Shown here piece after piece: positions 55,651 through 63,739 of a stretch of DNA of 64,000 nucleotides. The stretch's first letter is position 1. Each line of letters starts with the position of its first letter. The translations under genes and the position numbers were made by a program. The notes under the pieces were generated by a model. The model was not told where the DNA came from, made no database searches, and worked only from the letters and a program-made list of their open reading frames with translations. The stretch spans positions 124,001-188,000 of the forward strand of contig NZ_JXAL01000024.1 of the NCBI RefSeq assembly GCF_000829465.1, in the 5' to 3' direction. This DNA comes from Cohnella kolymensis. Its GTDB lineage: Bacteria; Bacillota; Bacilli; Paenibacillales; Paenibacillaceae.

Positions 55651-55992
55651 ATGGCTGGTGTTGTAAGCGCACATTTTCGAAAGGTAGCGGAACGCGGAGG
55701 GCAGGCTTTGGCGGAAGTGGAAGTCATGACCGCTCATCCTCAAAATCCGCGGCTGCTGGCGTATTTCAGCAGAGCCTCCGAGGGCGGCGGATATTCGCTG
55801 GTTCAAGTGTTGGCCAACAACGCAGACTACGAATTGGACTGGTACGACAACAGTATGCACACCGCATTTGAAGACATTAGCGGAAACGCGATCGGCACAG
55901 CCGAGGATCAAGCGGAACTTGCAGCTGAAATACTGGCGTATGATGGTATCTCAGACGCACTGGACAGACACTTGAACACGGAGGCCAAATAA
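55651..55992 (+). CDS. Hypothetical protein
   Basis: 113 residues from ATG 55651 (GGTGGAG upstream). Predicted mixed alpha/beta, soluble and acidic: VVSAHFRKVAERGGQALAEV, then NPRLLAYFSRASEGGGYSLV and an acidic C-terminus. No membrane segment, signal peptide or known motif is seen. It is the second gene of a two-gene unit that ends at a strong bidirectional terminator. Confidence 0.65.
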   Translation: MAGVVSAHFRKVAERGGQALAEVEVMTAHPQNPRLLAYFSRASEGGGYSLVQVLANNADYELDWYDNSMHTAFEDISGNAIGTAEDQAELAAEILAYDGISDALDRHLNTEAK

Positions 55993-55996
55993 AAAT

Positions 55997-56040
55997 TGGG
56001 ATGCCAGCAGGGGTCGGCCCCCCGCGCATCCCATTTTTTT
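55997..56040. terminator. Bidirectional terminator
   Basis: TGGGATGC and GCATCCCA form the stem. T7 follows on the plus strand and TTTTTATTT on the minus strand, serving the convergent genes on both sides. Confidence 0.88.
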
Positions 56041-56467
56041 ATTTGATCGCCACCAGGATTGCGCCGGCCGCAATCAAAAATACGCCGATCCCGTTAATCC
56101 ACGAAATTTTCTCACCGAGAAAGTAGAAAGCTAGAACGACCGCAATGACGACGCTCAGCTTATCAATCGGAGCTACTTGCGACACCTTACCGTATTTAAG
56201 CGCCAGAAAATAAAACAACCACGAAAGCGCGCCGGAGACCCCGGTCAGCACGATGAACGTCATCGCCCGTTTCTGCGCAAGGATCTCGCTCAAATGCCCC
56301 ATTTTTCCTTGGACGGCGACTACACCGAGAAGGAATAGCGCCATGATCACCGAACGAATGGCGGTGGCTGAGTTGGCGTCGATTTCCTTTAATCCGATTT
56401 TACCGAATATCGCCACAAAAGCCGCAGTCACTGCCGCGAGCAGCGCATATATCAACCAAACACCCAT
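56039..56467 (-). CDS. EamA-family transporter, half-length
   Basis: 142 residues with about five hydrophobic segments, one EamA repeat instead of the usual two. LTGVSGALSWLFYFLALKYG and PIDKLSVVIAVVLAFYFLGE are conserved EamA positions. Half-length members act as dimers. GCGGAGG precedes the ATG. It may export a small metabolite; the substrate is unknown. Confidence 0.85.
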   Translation of the reverse strand: MGVWLIYALLAAVTAAFVAIFGKIGLKEIDANSATAIRSVIMALFLLGVVAVQGKMGHLSEILAQKRAMTFIVLTGVSGALSWLFYFLALKYGKVSQVAPIDKLSVVIAVVLAFYFLGEKISWINGIGVFLIAAGAILVAIK

Positions 56468-56506
56468 TGCCGGCCTCCGCTGATCCGATTTGTTGTGCCG
56501 CCATCA

Positions 56507-57396
56507 TTAGAGCGCTTTTTTTCTCATCCAGGGAATGTGGACGGCATACGTTTTTGAGGCTTTCTTGAGCTGGCCCTGTTTGTCGAATGCTAAGGTGGCG
56601 TTGATCTCGCCCCCGAGCACTATGATGATGGAGCTCAGGTAAAGCCAGAGCAGCAGCACAATGATACCGCCCAGGCTGCCATAAGTTTTTGTATAGTTGT
56701 TGAAATTATTCACGTAAAAGGAGAACAGTACGGAAGAAAGGATCCACCCGAGCGTCGTGAAGATGGAGCCCGGAATAACCTCCCGCCATCCGAGTTTACG
56801 GTTCGGTGCCAGCCGGTAAAGAAGCAAGAATACGCCGAACATCGCCGCAACCGGAACGGCAATTTTTAGTATACCCCAGATATATTGGAAACCGGACGGA
56901 TAATGCAGCCATTGAAATAAATATTCTCCGATGACTTTGCCGAATACAAGCGTAAGCATGCTGACCCAAATAACGAGCGCAAGCACGAGAGTAGCGATAA
57001 TCGAGATGCCGCGCACCTTCCAGAAAGGGCGGTCCTCCTCCTCGTCGTAGGCTTTGTTCAACCCCTTAATAATGGCATTGACTCCGTTGGAAGCAGCCAG
57101 ATCGTTCCGAGCATCCCGAAGGAAAGCAGGGCGCCGCTCTGGTTTTGTCTCGCTTCGTTGATCACGGTGCTGATACTCTTGGCTGTATCGGCAGGAAGCA
57201 GCATAACGAGATCGCCGATCACCCGATCCGAGTTCATTTGCAGACATCCGACGACACTAACGAGAAAAATGAGAAAAGGGAAAAAAGACAGCAGCAAATA
57301 GTACGTTAATTGCGCCCCAAGCGAAGGAACGTCATCGTCGCGAAAACGGGCGAAGATCGCCTTCCCGAAACCGATCGCTTTTTGTTTGCGTGTCAT
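56507..57396 (-). pseudogene. YihY/BrkB family membrane protein, frameshifted
   Basis: The N-terminal part (112 codons from ATG 57396, GGAGG upstream) has DDVPSLGAQLTYYLLLSFFP, the family hallmark. At 57096-57097 the sequence reads ATCTGGCTGC, where ATCTGGGCTGC would keep the frame: SFGMLGTIW then ASNGVNAIIKGLNKAYD. The rest carries five more membrane segments up to the stop at 56507. The restored protein is 296 residues, the normal length. The missing G is probably a sequencing error. The function of the family is poorly known. Confidence 0.82.
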
Positions 57397-57460
57397 TACC
57401 GAGGCCTCCTTGTCTGCCTTTTGAGTTGTTCTTTATTACCCCAATGGCGACAAGGAAAAA

Positions 57461-57512
57461 ACAAAAAATCCCCGTTCCGATCAAGGACAAACCCTTGATA
57501 AGAACGGGGATT
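57461..57512 (-). terminator. Strong host terminator at the prophage border
   Basis: AATCCCCGTTC.TATCAAGG pairs with its complement over about 20 bp; TTTTTTGTTTTTT follows on the minus strand. It lies directly behind the stop codon of the short reading frame 57511-57585 and belongs to the gene interrupted by the prophage. Confidence 0.88.
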
Positions 57513-57585
57513 AACGGAAGAAATCATAGTAATGGCGTCCCAGGAGGACGTCTAAATCAGCGCGAAAACGGTTATAAATCAACAT
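57511..57585 (-). pseudogene. Displaced 3' end of a host gene at the prophage border (attachment-site region)
   Basis: A 24-codon frame ending ADLDVLLGRHYYDFFR and TAA runs straight into a strong terminator. No ribosome site precedes it. This is what remains when a prophage integrates into the 3' end of a gene: the original tail and terminator stay at one side. The gene body should lie beyond the other prophage end, outside the window. The attachment core probably lies here. Confidence 0.5.
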
Positions 57586-57618
57586 ATCTGTGATCCTTTG
57601 TGTAAAATATGTGTAAAA

Positions 57619-58722
57619 TCATCCAACCAACTCCTCGAACGTTTTAGCTGAGATAGTTTCGTCTTGCTCTCTCAACTCTTTAATGATGTGGGCGTAATAC
57701 GCCAATGTAGTCTCTATGTCACCATGACCGAGCCGCTCGGACACATAATAGATTGACGCTCTCTTATACAACAAAATACTGGCATGCGTGTGTCGAAGTC
57801 CGTGAGGGCTGATCGGGTCGATGTTGAGTTTCCCAAGAATCTTCTTCAGCACTTTATTCACCGCCGTGTTGCACAACACTTTGTACTTCGATGACGGGCT
57901 ATAAAAGACCAAGCCGAGGATGTTATCTGGAGTGCAATCAAAGTAGTTCTTAAAAATGCTCATCGTCGTTTTATCCATCTTGATTTTTCGGACTGAGTGC
58001 TCATTCTTTGTCGGTCCGAAACCTTGGTGCATTTTCTTCGTGTAGCCCCATGTTTTGTCGATGTTAATTTGGCTTTTCTTGAAATCAAAGTCTTTCCGTG
58101 TAAGTCCCACAAGCTCGCCGAAACGTAGGCCGGACGTCAGCCCGAGCAGAATAAGGTAATGGGACAGAGCTACAGGCTTCTCCAAAGCTTGGGTCAGTCG
58201 TTTGCTTTCGAAATAATTTAGATGCTTCTCCTCAGGCCGTTTTGCAGGAACACTACCCGACAAAACTACTTTACGTGTGAAATCCACTCTAATAATACCC
58301 TCGTCGATCGCATCACGTACACATGCACGGATATGGCTGTTAAGTTTCCCTGCTGTACCTTTAGCTCTAGTTGATCCGTAGGAATTCAAAAACGCCTGGT
58401 ATTTACGTTTGGTGATGTTCTGGATCGCTTCACCAGGGAAATACTCCCGGATCGTATTTAGGGTATTCAGGTATCGTTCCCTCGTGTTTCCACCGATGTG
58501 CGGCTTGTACAGTTTGAGCCATTCCTCGAAGTATTTGTCGAACGGTTCAGGTTTCAGATGCGGCACGATACCTTTCTGCAAGCCAGCCTCGATGTCCGTT
58601 GCTTCTGCTTTCGCTTCCCCTTTGGTCGCGAATCCACCTTTGCGGATCGGTTTCGATTTGCCATTTACCATCTGGCTAATACAATACTCCCATGTCTTTC
58701 CGCGCTTTTGATAAGATGCCAT
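57619..58722 (-). CDS. int: Tyrosine recombinase (phage integrase)
   Basis: 367 residues from ATG 58722 (MASYQKRGKTWEYCI), with GGGAG upstream. It has an N-terminal AP2-like arm-binding part, then a SAM-like core-binding domain (about 60-150). Catalytic residues are R (TSGLRFGELVGLT), H and R (PHGLRHTHAS), H (LGHGDIETT) and nucleophile Y (LAYYAHI). It integrates and excises the prophage at the adjacent attachment site. Confidence 0.94.
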   Translation of the reverse strand: MASYQKRGKTWEYCISQMVNGKSKPIRKGGFATKGEAKAEATDIEAGLQKGIVPHLKPEPFDKYFEEWLKLYKPHIGGNTRERYLNTLNTIREYFPGEAIQNITKRKYQAFLNSYGSTRAKGTAGKLNSHIRACVRDAIDEGIIRVDFTRKVVLSGSVPAKRPEEKHLNYFESKRLTQALEKPVALSHYLILLGLTSGLRFGELVGLTRKDFDFKKSQINIDKTWGYTKKMHQGFGPTKNEHSVRKIKMDKTTMSIFKNYFDCTPDNILGLVFYSPSSKYKVLCNTAVNKVLKKILGKLNIDPISPHGLRHTHASILLYKRASIYYVSERLGHGDIETTLAYYAHIIKELREQDETISAKTFEELVG

Positions 58723-58794
58723 TTCATCATCTCCCATCGAACATATGTCCTATTTATGAGTGTTGCTAGCCTGCCGGCAGAGGGGAATTTTGCG

Positions 58795-59262
58795 CTATTC
58801 AAAGATCTCCAGCACAAATAGCGGCTCAAAATGAATTGCATACCGATCAACGATAACGTATAAACCATACTTTTCTTTATATCGATTTATGGCATCAACT
58901 AAAAAGTCCTCTGTAACTTCAAGGAATTCTGCGATCTCGTGTTTCCCTTTGACACCGGCCAAAGATGCCTCCACGATCCCATTGAGTGGGACGAGTCGTT
59001 CGTAAGCCCAGCTTCTTGCCCGGAGTTCCTGCTTGCGGTTGACGACATTATTTTGATTGAGGATGTTCCCGATGGTGGTATAGTGGTGGCCCAATTCTTC
59101 GGCGAGGATACAAGCTTTTTCGACGGTAGTATGTTCTACGGAGGAGTTAATTGTGATTACGCCATCCACGTATAAGCCTTTTAGACGTTGAGAGCTGAAG
59201 GGATGTTCTACCACTGGAACATTCGCAAACTCTGCTTCAGCAAGCATTTTCTTCAGTGGCAT
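58795..59262 (-). CDS. ImmA/IrrE family metallo-endopeptidase
   Basis: 155 residues with GAAGGCTGAT before the ATG. The zinc-site helix is ACILAEELGHHYTT; the usual HExxH appears as EELGHH, common in phage ImmA proteins. Arg-rich RKQELRARSWAYERLVP follows. ImmA-type proteases cut the neighbouring phage repressor and so induce the prophage. It is directly downstream of the repressor gene (2-nt gap). Confidence 0.88.
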   Translation of the reverse strand: MPLKKMLAEAEFANVPVVEHPFSSQRLKGLYVDGVITINSSVEHTTVEKACILAEELGHHYTTIGNILNQNNVVNRKQELRARSWAYERLVPLNGIVEASLAGVKGKHEIAEFLEVTEDFLVDAINRYKEKYGLYVIVDRYAIHFEPLFVLEIFE

Positions 59263-59264
59263 AA

Positions 59265-59588
59265 TCAGCCTTCTTTTCGTTGTGACTTGATAAACTCGGC
59301 GTATTTAAGAATCTCCTTCATTTCTTCCTCTGAAAATTCCTCTCCGTCAAAATGAGCTGCCAGAGTAGTGGGTTTTTGAATTTCTTCCATTCCCCCATCC
59401 TCTATGATGTTGCTTTTCTTAATTCCAAAACGGACGGCCATTTTTTCGATTGCTCCCATTCTTGGTTCGGCCAGTCCACTTTCCCACGAAGATACTGCTT
59501 TATTTGTAACGCCGGCGATGTCGGCAAGGTCTTGTTGTGTTAAACCATACATATCCCTAATTCTTTTGATATTTTCCTTGATTCCCAT
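59265..59588 (-). CDS. XRE-family phage repressor (CI-like)
   Basis: 107 residues, starting MGIKENIKRIRDMYGLTQQD with GAGGTG upstream. The helix-turn-helix is LTQQDLADIAGVTNKAVSSW. An acidic C-terminal tail (FSEEEMKEILKYAEFIKSQ) may be the ImmA contact. It probably maintains lysogeny by binding the TCTAATT.AATTAGA operators to its right. It is transcribed with immA. Confidence 0.9.
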   Translation of the reverse strand: MGIKENIKRIRDMYGLTQQDLADIAGVTNKAVSSWESGLAEPRMGAIEKMAVRFGIKKSNIIEDGGMEEIQKPTTLAAHFDGEEFSEEEMKEILKYAEFIKSQRKEG

Positions 59589-59616
59589 TTCACACCTCAC
59601 ACTCTATTTGCTTTGG

Positions 59617-59645
59617 ATTATATATCTAATATCGAAATTATTCAA
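59617..59645 (-). promoter_or_regulatory. Repressor promoter
   Basis: TTGAAT (59645-59640), 17 bp, TATAAT (59622-59617) on the minus strand, a near-consensus promoter for the repressor-immA pair. A half operator TCTAAT overlaps its spacer. Confidence 0.75.
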
Positions 59646-59677
59646 TATAAAAAGTGAAATTAAAATAGAATATCGTG

Positions 59678-59706
59678 TTGACACTCTAATTTAATTAGAT
59701 TATTAT
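59678..59706 (+). promoter_or_regulatory. Early lytic promoter with operator
   Basis: TTGACA (59678-59683), 17 bp, TATTAT (59701-59706). The spacer holds the 15-bp palindrome TCTAATTTAATTAGA (59685-59699), so repressor binding would block polymerase. Confidence 0.85.
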
Positions 59707-59731
59707 GGAGTCGAAAGGAGGCTGAATAACG

Positions 59732-59944
59732 GTGAAATTGACGATTAAGCAAGCGAGGCTGTTGGCCGAAATGACCCAACAAGATGTAGCCAATACTCTT
59801 GGCGTCCATGTCCAGACCTACATGAAGTGGGAGAGAAACCCCGAGGAAATGACTATTGGAACTGCTAAGCAATTTTCGCGCGTCGTCAAAAGAGAGTTGG
59901 AGGAAATTTTTTTTGACAGTGAGTCTAATTTAATTAGACAATGA
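59732..59944 (+). CDS. Cro-like XRE-family regulator
   Basis: 70 residues from a GTG with AAGGAGG upstream. The HTH is MTQQDVANTLGVHVQTYMKW, ending WERNPEEMTIGTAKQFSRVV. Its position behind the early promoter and opposite the repressor is that of Cro. The second copy of the operator palindrome lies within its last codons. Confidence 0.85.
   Translation: MKLTIKQARLLAEMTQQDVANTLGVHVQTYMKWERNPEEMTIGTAKQFSRVVKRELEEIFFDSESNLIRQ
59924..59938. promoter_or_regulatory. Second repressor operator inside the cro-like gene
   Basis: TCTAATTTAATTAGA is identical to the operator at 59685-59699 and is directly preceded by TTGACA (59914-59919). It encodes the ESNLIRQ tail. It may control a second early promoter or act as a roadblock. 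Confidence 0.65.
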
Positions 59945-59993
59945 GCCTCACAATGCCTCTAGGGTGGGCGATGGGAAGGAGTGAACAAACAGA

Positions 59994-60311
59994 ATGCAGC
60001 AACTCACCGTACAGCTCTCAATTCCTATTCCGGCTGGATCTGTTCTGATCAGCAGGGTGGAGTTAGAGGAATTGAAAAAACAAGAACTGTCCGGCGTGTA
60101 TTGGTCAATGAAAGACTTGGAGCAACGGATCAACCGCAAAAGCGAGTGGATTAAAGAGAACATTCTTTACCCTTCCCGCTTTCGAAAAACTTTAGACGTA
60201 GAACAAGGCGGATTCGTTTTTTATCCAAAGTCCAAAGGGCAAACATGGTCGTTCCAGGCGGTCAAGATGGCTGAGTTTCTGGACAGACACTTTGCTCAGA
60301 TTTTCAAATAA
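59994..60311 (+). CDS. DUF771 phage protein
   Basis: 105 residues with GGAAGGAGTG upstream. WSMKDLEQRINRKSEWIKEN followed by ILYPSRF and GGFVFYP is the DUF771 pattern found in early regions of Gram-positive phages, with an excisionase-like winged-helix look. It could bind DNA. Its stop overlaps a possible start of the next frame (TAATG). Confidence 0.8.
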   Translation: MQQLTVQLSIPIPAGSVLISRVELEELKKQELSGVYWSMKDLEQRINRKSEWIKENILYPSRFRKTLDVEQGGFVFYPKSKGQTWSFQAVKMAEFLDRHFAQIFK

Positions 60312-60346
60312 TGGATCAACCCGAAATTGCGAAGGGAGAAAGGGAT

Positions 60347-60685
60347 ATGTCGACACAAGCAGTTCAGAAATTCAGCTTTTATGCATGGTTAAGATCCTTG
60401 ATCAGAAACCGGTTTCGTAGACCGGCACCACCGGCTTCTAAATTACAGGATACACCGTCAGCTGCAAGCATCACTAAGAAGGAAAAGAAACGCAGCGCAG
60501 CTGTTCGCACCATGAGTTACATAGTGATGCATTCGTATCATGCAAAGCAAAAGCGAAAACGGCGGGGTAAAGCGATCAAGAGCAGGTTGTCCTATGTGTC
60601 ATCGGCTATCCTTGAGGACTTCGGAGAAATTCTAACTCGACGGGAAAGAAGACGGCGGTCATCGTTTACGCCTTATTACAACTAA
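60347..60685 (+). CDS. Basic phage protein of unknown function
   Basis: 112 residues from ATG 60347 (AAGGGAGAAAGGG upstream); an ATG at 60311 overlaps the previous stop and would add 12 residues. Very rich in lysine and arginine (KKEKKRSAAVR, KQKRKRRGKAIKSR, RRERRRRSS), so nucleic-acid binding or a structural role is likely. No family recognised. Confidence 0.65.
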   Translation: MSTQAVQKFSFYAWLRSLIRNRFRRPAPPASKLQDTPSAASITKKEKKRSAAVRTMSYIVMHSYHAKQKRKRRGKAIKSRLSYVSSAILEDFGEILTRRERRRRSSFTPYYN

Positions 60686-60719
60686 TTGAGTCATCAAAAC
60701 TCAGGAAAGGAGAATCCAA

Positions 60720-61676
60720 TTGAGCGAAACAGCAATTACCTTGTCTGACGATCTGGTTCAGATAACAACTGAGATCAATACATACAAACAAGTTGCCGGA
60801 CAGTCATTGTTTGAAATTGGAAAGCGACTAAAGCACGTCAAAGAAAACGATCTTGCTCATGGTCAATGGGAGCGTTGGTGCAGGGATGAAGTGGATTTTA
60901 CTCCACAACACGCAAACAAGTTCATCAAGGTTTATGAGGAGTTTTCAGTAGGAGTAAATCGAATCCCGAGTTTCGGTTTGGGAATCAACGCTTTATATGA
61001 AATCTCCAGTATGCCGGCGGAAGAAAGAGAGCAGCCTCACACAATTCCGTCTACAGGCGAAACCAAAATGATCGATGAGATGACTGTTCGTGAACTGCGA
61101 GAAGTTAAGGCCGAATTGCGTGAAGCCGAGGAGCGAGCTGAGCAAATCGACGCGGAAAGGCGGCGACTTGAAAAGCAGCTCAAGGACGCTATTCCTGCGG
61201 ATCAACTGGAGGAGGCTGTTTCTTACCGACTGGAGCAACACCAAGAGCAAATGGAGATCGAAAAGCAACGAGAACTCCGCGAAAAGGACAGGCAGATCCG
61301 TGAACTTGAATCGCGAAAACCGGAAGTTAAAGAAATCGTCCCTCAAAAAGTTAAAGACGAGATAGAAGAACTAAAGGGCTACGTACGGAAGATGCGGGAT
61401 GAACGGAAGGAGTTAGATCAGAGGCACAAAGAATTGAGTGACCTGGAATTCAAGGAGAAAAAGATGCAGATCGAGGGCCGAGTCAGCATTTACGACATGC
61501 AGATCAAGATTAAACAATTCCTTGAAGATGCAGCGCCGACCATTTTTCTTCAAGGCGCAATTGCTACCAACCCCATCATGAAAAAGGATTTCGAAAAAAG
61601 CATTATCTCTCTCGAAGAATTCTGCGCGACGCTACGAGATGTTCTGAATTCAAAAATTAATATCGTGGAGGTGTAA
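60720..61676 (+). CDS. DUF3102 domain phage protein with coiled coil
   Basis: 318 residues from a TTG with AGGAAAGGAG upstream. The DUF3102 part (1-75) contains [20 protein letters not shown] and [20 protein letters not shown], seen in phage and plasmid proteins. Residues 125-260 are a long charged coiled coil. Role unknown, perhaps replication or host take-over. Confidence 0.85.
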   Translation: MSETAITLSDDLVQITTEINTYKQVAGQSLFEIGKRLKHVKENDLAHGQWERWCRDEVDFTPQHANKFIKVYEEFSVGVNRIPSFGLGINALYEISSMPAEEREQPHTIPSTGETKMIDEMTVRELREVKAELREAEERAEQIDAERRRLEKQLKDAIPADQLEEAVSYRLEQHQEQMEIEKQRELREKDRQIRELESRKPEVKEIVPQKVKDEIEELKGYVRKMRDERKELDQRHKELSDLEFKEKKMQIEGRVSIYDMQIKIKQFLEDAAPTIFLQGAIATNPIMKKDFEKSIISLEEFCATLRDVLNSKINIVEV

Positions 61677-61678
61677 GT

Positions 61679-62134
61679 ATGAAAGATTCAAATGTTATCG
61701 AGTTTGCTCAGAAGACTATACAGAACTCGGAAGATACACTCGCAGCCATGAAAGCAATGCTTGAACAGGTTGTTGCCGTTAGCAATGAAACTAAGGAAGT
61801 AAGGGAAGAGATTGTTTTCCTGGCGAAGGATGTTCACGATACTCGGAATGAAATATCGCAGTTCGAAAAAGAGTTTCGTGACACGAACCGGCTGCTCCCA
61901 AGCGAAGTGGACGATGTGTATAAAGCTGTTGTTGATCGTTCGATTGAAATCGCCAAGTTCCGTCACAAAGAGGATGACGAAAAATTCAAGATCGCTGTCG
62001 GGAAGTATCGTCGAATGATCTGGAGCAAGTTGAAAAAGCGCTTCGGAACCAGCAAATACATCCACATCAAGCGAATGGATTACGTGGCAGCATTGATGTT
62101 TATCGAGACGTTTGATCCGGAGGATTACATCTAA
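61679..62134 (+). CDS. Phage protein with coiled coil and ORF6C-like C-terminus
   Basis: 151 residues, GGAGGTG upstream. A coiled coil (about 20-75) precedes a C-terminal region (VGKYRRMIWSKLKKRFGTSK, then IHIKRMDYVAALMFIE) similar to the ORF6C domain of phage antirepressors. The N-terminal BRO/KilA domain of a full antirepressor is absent. It starts 2 nt after the DUF3102 gene and shares TAATG with the next gene. Confidence 0.7.
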   Translation: MKDSNVIEFAQKTIQNSEDTLAAMKAMLEQVVAVSNETKEVREEIVFLAKDVHDTRNEISQFEKEFRDTNRLLPSEVDDVYKAVVDRSIEIAKFRHKEDDEKFKIAVGKYRRMIWSKLKKRFGTSKYIHIKRMDYVAALMFIETFDPEDYI

Positions 62135-62382
62135 TGCAACTCACTCCAGTCGTATCATCCAACATCGCAGCAGTCGGTTATAACAACTTTCAAAACATTC
62201 TCATCATTCAGTTTCTTGGAAAAACCACAACCTACTCCTATTACGGTGTGCCAGTTGAAACATACGAAGAAATGATGGCATCCAAATCTGTCGGAAGCTT
62301 CTACGCAAAGAACATCAAAGGTAGATTCCCGAATGAGCCTCAGAGGGAGAACGGGGGCGGGGCGGTTGCAGGAGATTCGTGA
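62134..62382 (+). CDS. KTSC domain protein
   Basis: 82 residues. SSNIAAVGYNNFQNILIIQF, TYSYYGVPVETYEEMMAS and SVGSFYAKNIKGRF show the KTSC domain, named for a conserved K-T-S-C-like pattern of short proteins often fused to or near RNA/DNA enzymes. Its ATG overlaps the previous stop (TAATG). Confidence 0.85.
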   Translation: MQLTPVVSSNIAAVGYNNFQNILIIQFLGKTTTYSYYGVPVETYEEMMASKSVGSFYAKNIKGRFPNEPQRENGGGAVAGDS

Positions 62383-62482
62383 GTGGCTTAGCGGCGGTAC
62401 TTTAGAAGATTACTTAGCGGTGTTACTGGTTCTCCCCGCATTAATGGCCATCATCATCTTCATATGGGCGGTGAGCATATGA
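62333..62482 (+). CDS. Small membrane protein overlapping the KTSC gene
   Basis: 49 residues in another frame: SLRGRTGAGRLQEIREWLSG, then one predicted membrane helix (YLAVLLVLPALMAIIIFIW). It starts inside the KTSC gene and its stop overlaps the next ATG (ATGA), a coupling typical of phage operons. No strong ribosome site; the assignment depends on the hydrophobic segment and the overlap. Confidence 0.5.
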   Translation: MSLRGRTGAGRLQEIREWLSGGTLEDYLAVLLVLPALMAIIIFIWAVSI

Positions 62483-62616
62483 GAATCAACGTTCAGCAGT
62501 ACCTCACTCCAAAGCAACGTCTGGAATTCTACATCAACGCCGCTCGTGTAGAGAGGAAGAAGGAGGTTCAGACCGTTGGAAAACTCAAAAGGGACGATCC
62601 AACTCGACGGAAATGA
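62479..62616 (+). CDS. Short phage protein of unknown function
   Basis: 45 residues: MRINVQQYLTPKQRLEFYIN, then a basic tail. The first ATG overlaps the stop of the preceding small frame. It also overlaps the next gene by 41 nt. Seen only as an open frame with good context; it may be real. Confidence 0.45.
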   Translation: MRINVQQYLTPKQRLEFYINAARVERKKEVQTVGKLKRDDPTRRK

Positions 62617-62857
62617 AATGCAGATGTATGCCGATGCTTGCTACGATATGGCCCGCGAAATGGTGGCACAAGGAAGGAAATACGATGTTCAACGGTGGCT
62701 GATATTGTGGGCAAAAATGAATCTCGCTAAACGGGAATTTCATTTACTCGCCGGTCGGGAGTTGTCGGAAAAGCATCTTGGAAAAGAAGAAAAGCCAACT
62801 CCGGAAGAGTCGACTTTTCGCGCACATATCATTCTTGGCGGAACTGATATGCGCTAA
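62576..62857 (+). CDS. Phage protein of unknown function
   Basis: 93 residues from a TTG preceded by AAGGAGG at 9 nt. Helical: MYADACYDMAREMVAQGRKY, DVQRWLILWAKMNLAKREF, with an acidic end. No motif recognised. The strong ribosome site inside the previous short gene supports it. Confidence 0.65.
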   Translation: MENSKGTIQLDGNEMQMYADACYDMAREMVAQGRKYDVQRWLILWAKMNLAKREFHLLAGRELSEKHLGKEEKPTPEESTFRAHIILGGTDMR

Positions 62858-62884
62858 TTCTAACACGAATTGGAGCGAAAGTGA

Positions 62885-63739
62885 ATGCAGAAGGTTGAAG
62901 TACAAGATCCACATGGTTGGATCCCGGCGAACGTACCAAATGGCCAGCTTTTCCTCAGGGCAGATCAGGTTGCCGGCGTAGTCAGACTTTCTCAAGCTGA
63001 GGGTCATCTATTCCAGGCTGACGACGGGGATTGGATCATAAGCGCCGAAGGGTACCGGGCAATCAATATCGTCGCCGGCATCCGCAGCATCGAAACTAAA
63101 ACTATGATTCTTCCAGACGGACGAGAAGTCGGAAATCCATATATCGAATACGACGAAAAGACTAACACGCCTCAAAAGTTTTGGGCATATCACGTAACAG
63201 TCGGCAGAGGACTGGACGGTAAACCATTTGTTAGCGCGGCCACGGTCATGCACGATATCCGCTTGCTGTTTCTAATGGAGCTTAATGCTGCGATTGCTCT
63301 GAATAAGGATGCCGGCAGACTCTGCACCTTTGATCAGTTGGATGAAGATGAGCGCAAAACCGGGTACTTCGAACCGTTCCACGGCAACATGGGAATCTAC
63401 GCAAGGACTGAATGCGCGGATATTATCCCGATCGTTTCAAACTTCATCCGGAGGAAGAACTACGGCGAGCGCGAGGCATCGACGCTGGCATGGAAGTCCT
63501 CATTAAAGAAGCATCCTTGCATGCCGCCAGTGAAAGTAAAGGCTCAGCTCGGTGTAGCCAGTGTCCTTGTCGCAAATTTTCTGTCGGATTTCTCTGATCA
63601 GCAGCTTCATGAACTTTCACGGGAATTGCTGGCAACCGGCAACGTTGAAGGTGCTAGCGTATCCAATACATTCATTGATACACAGGAAGAAACAAGCGAA
63701 ATCAGCTTACTATCCCATGAAGGAGGACCACGATTCTAA
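62885..63739 (+). CDS. Phage protein, possibly in DNA recombination
   Basis: 284 residues, GAGCGAAAGTG upstream. No motif firmly recognised. A beta-rich first half (GWIPANVPNGQLFLRADQVA) is followed by an alpha-helical second half (ADIIPIVSNFIRRKNYGERE). It overlaps the start of an SMC-like ATPase gene (TAATG). Phage genes beside such ATPases often encode nuclease or single-strand annealing partners, but this is only context. Confidence 0.6.
   Translation: MQKVEVQDPHGWIPANVPNGQLFLRADQVAGVVRLSQAEGHLFQADDGDWIISAEGYRAINIVAGIRSIETKTMILPDGREVGNPYIEYDEKTNTPQKFWAYHVTVGRGLDGKPFVSAATVMHDIRLLFLMELNAAIALNKDAGRLCTFDQLDEDERKTGYFEPFHGNMGIYARTECADIIPIVSNFIRRKNYGEREASTLAWKSSLKKHPCMPPVKVKAQLGVASVLVANFLSDFSDQQLHELSRELLATGNVEGASVSNTFIDTQEETSEISLLSHEGGPRF

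Noticed and set aside
57511..57600. tRNA gene as prophage attachment site
   Set aside because: No cloverleaf can be drawn; the sequence reads as a protein-gene tail followed by a terminator.
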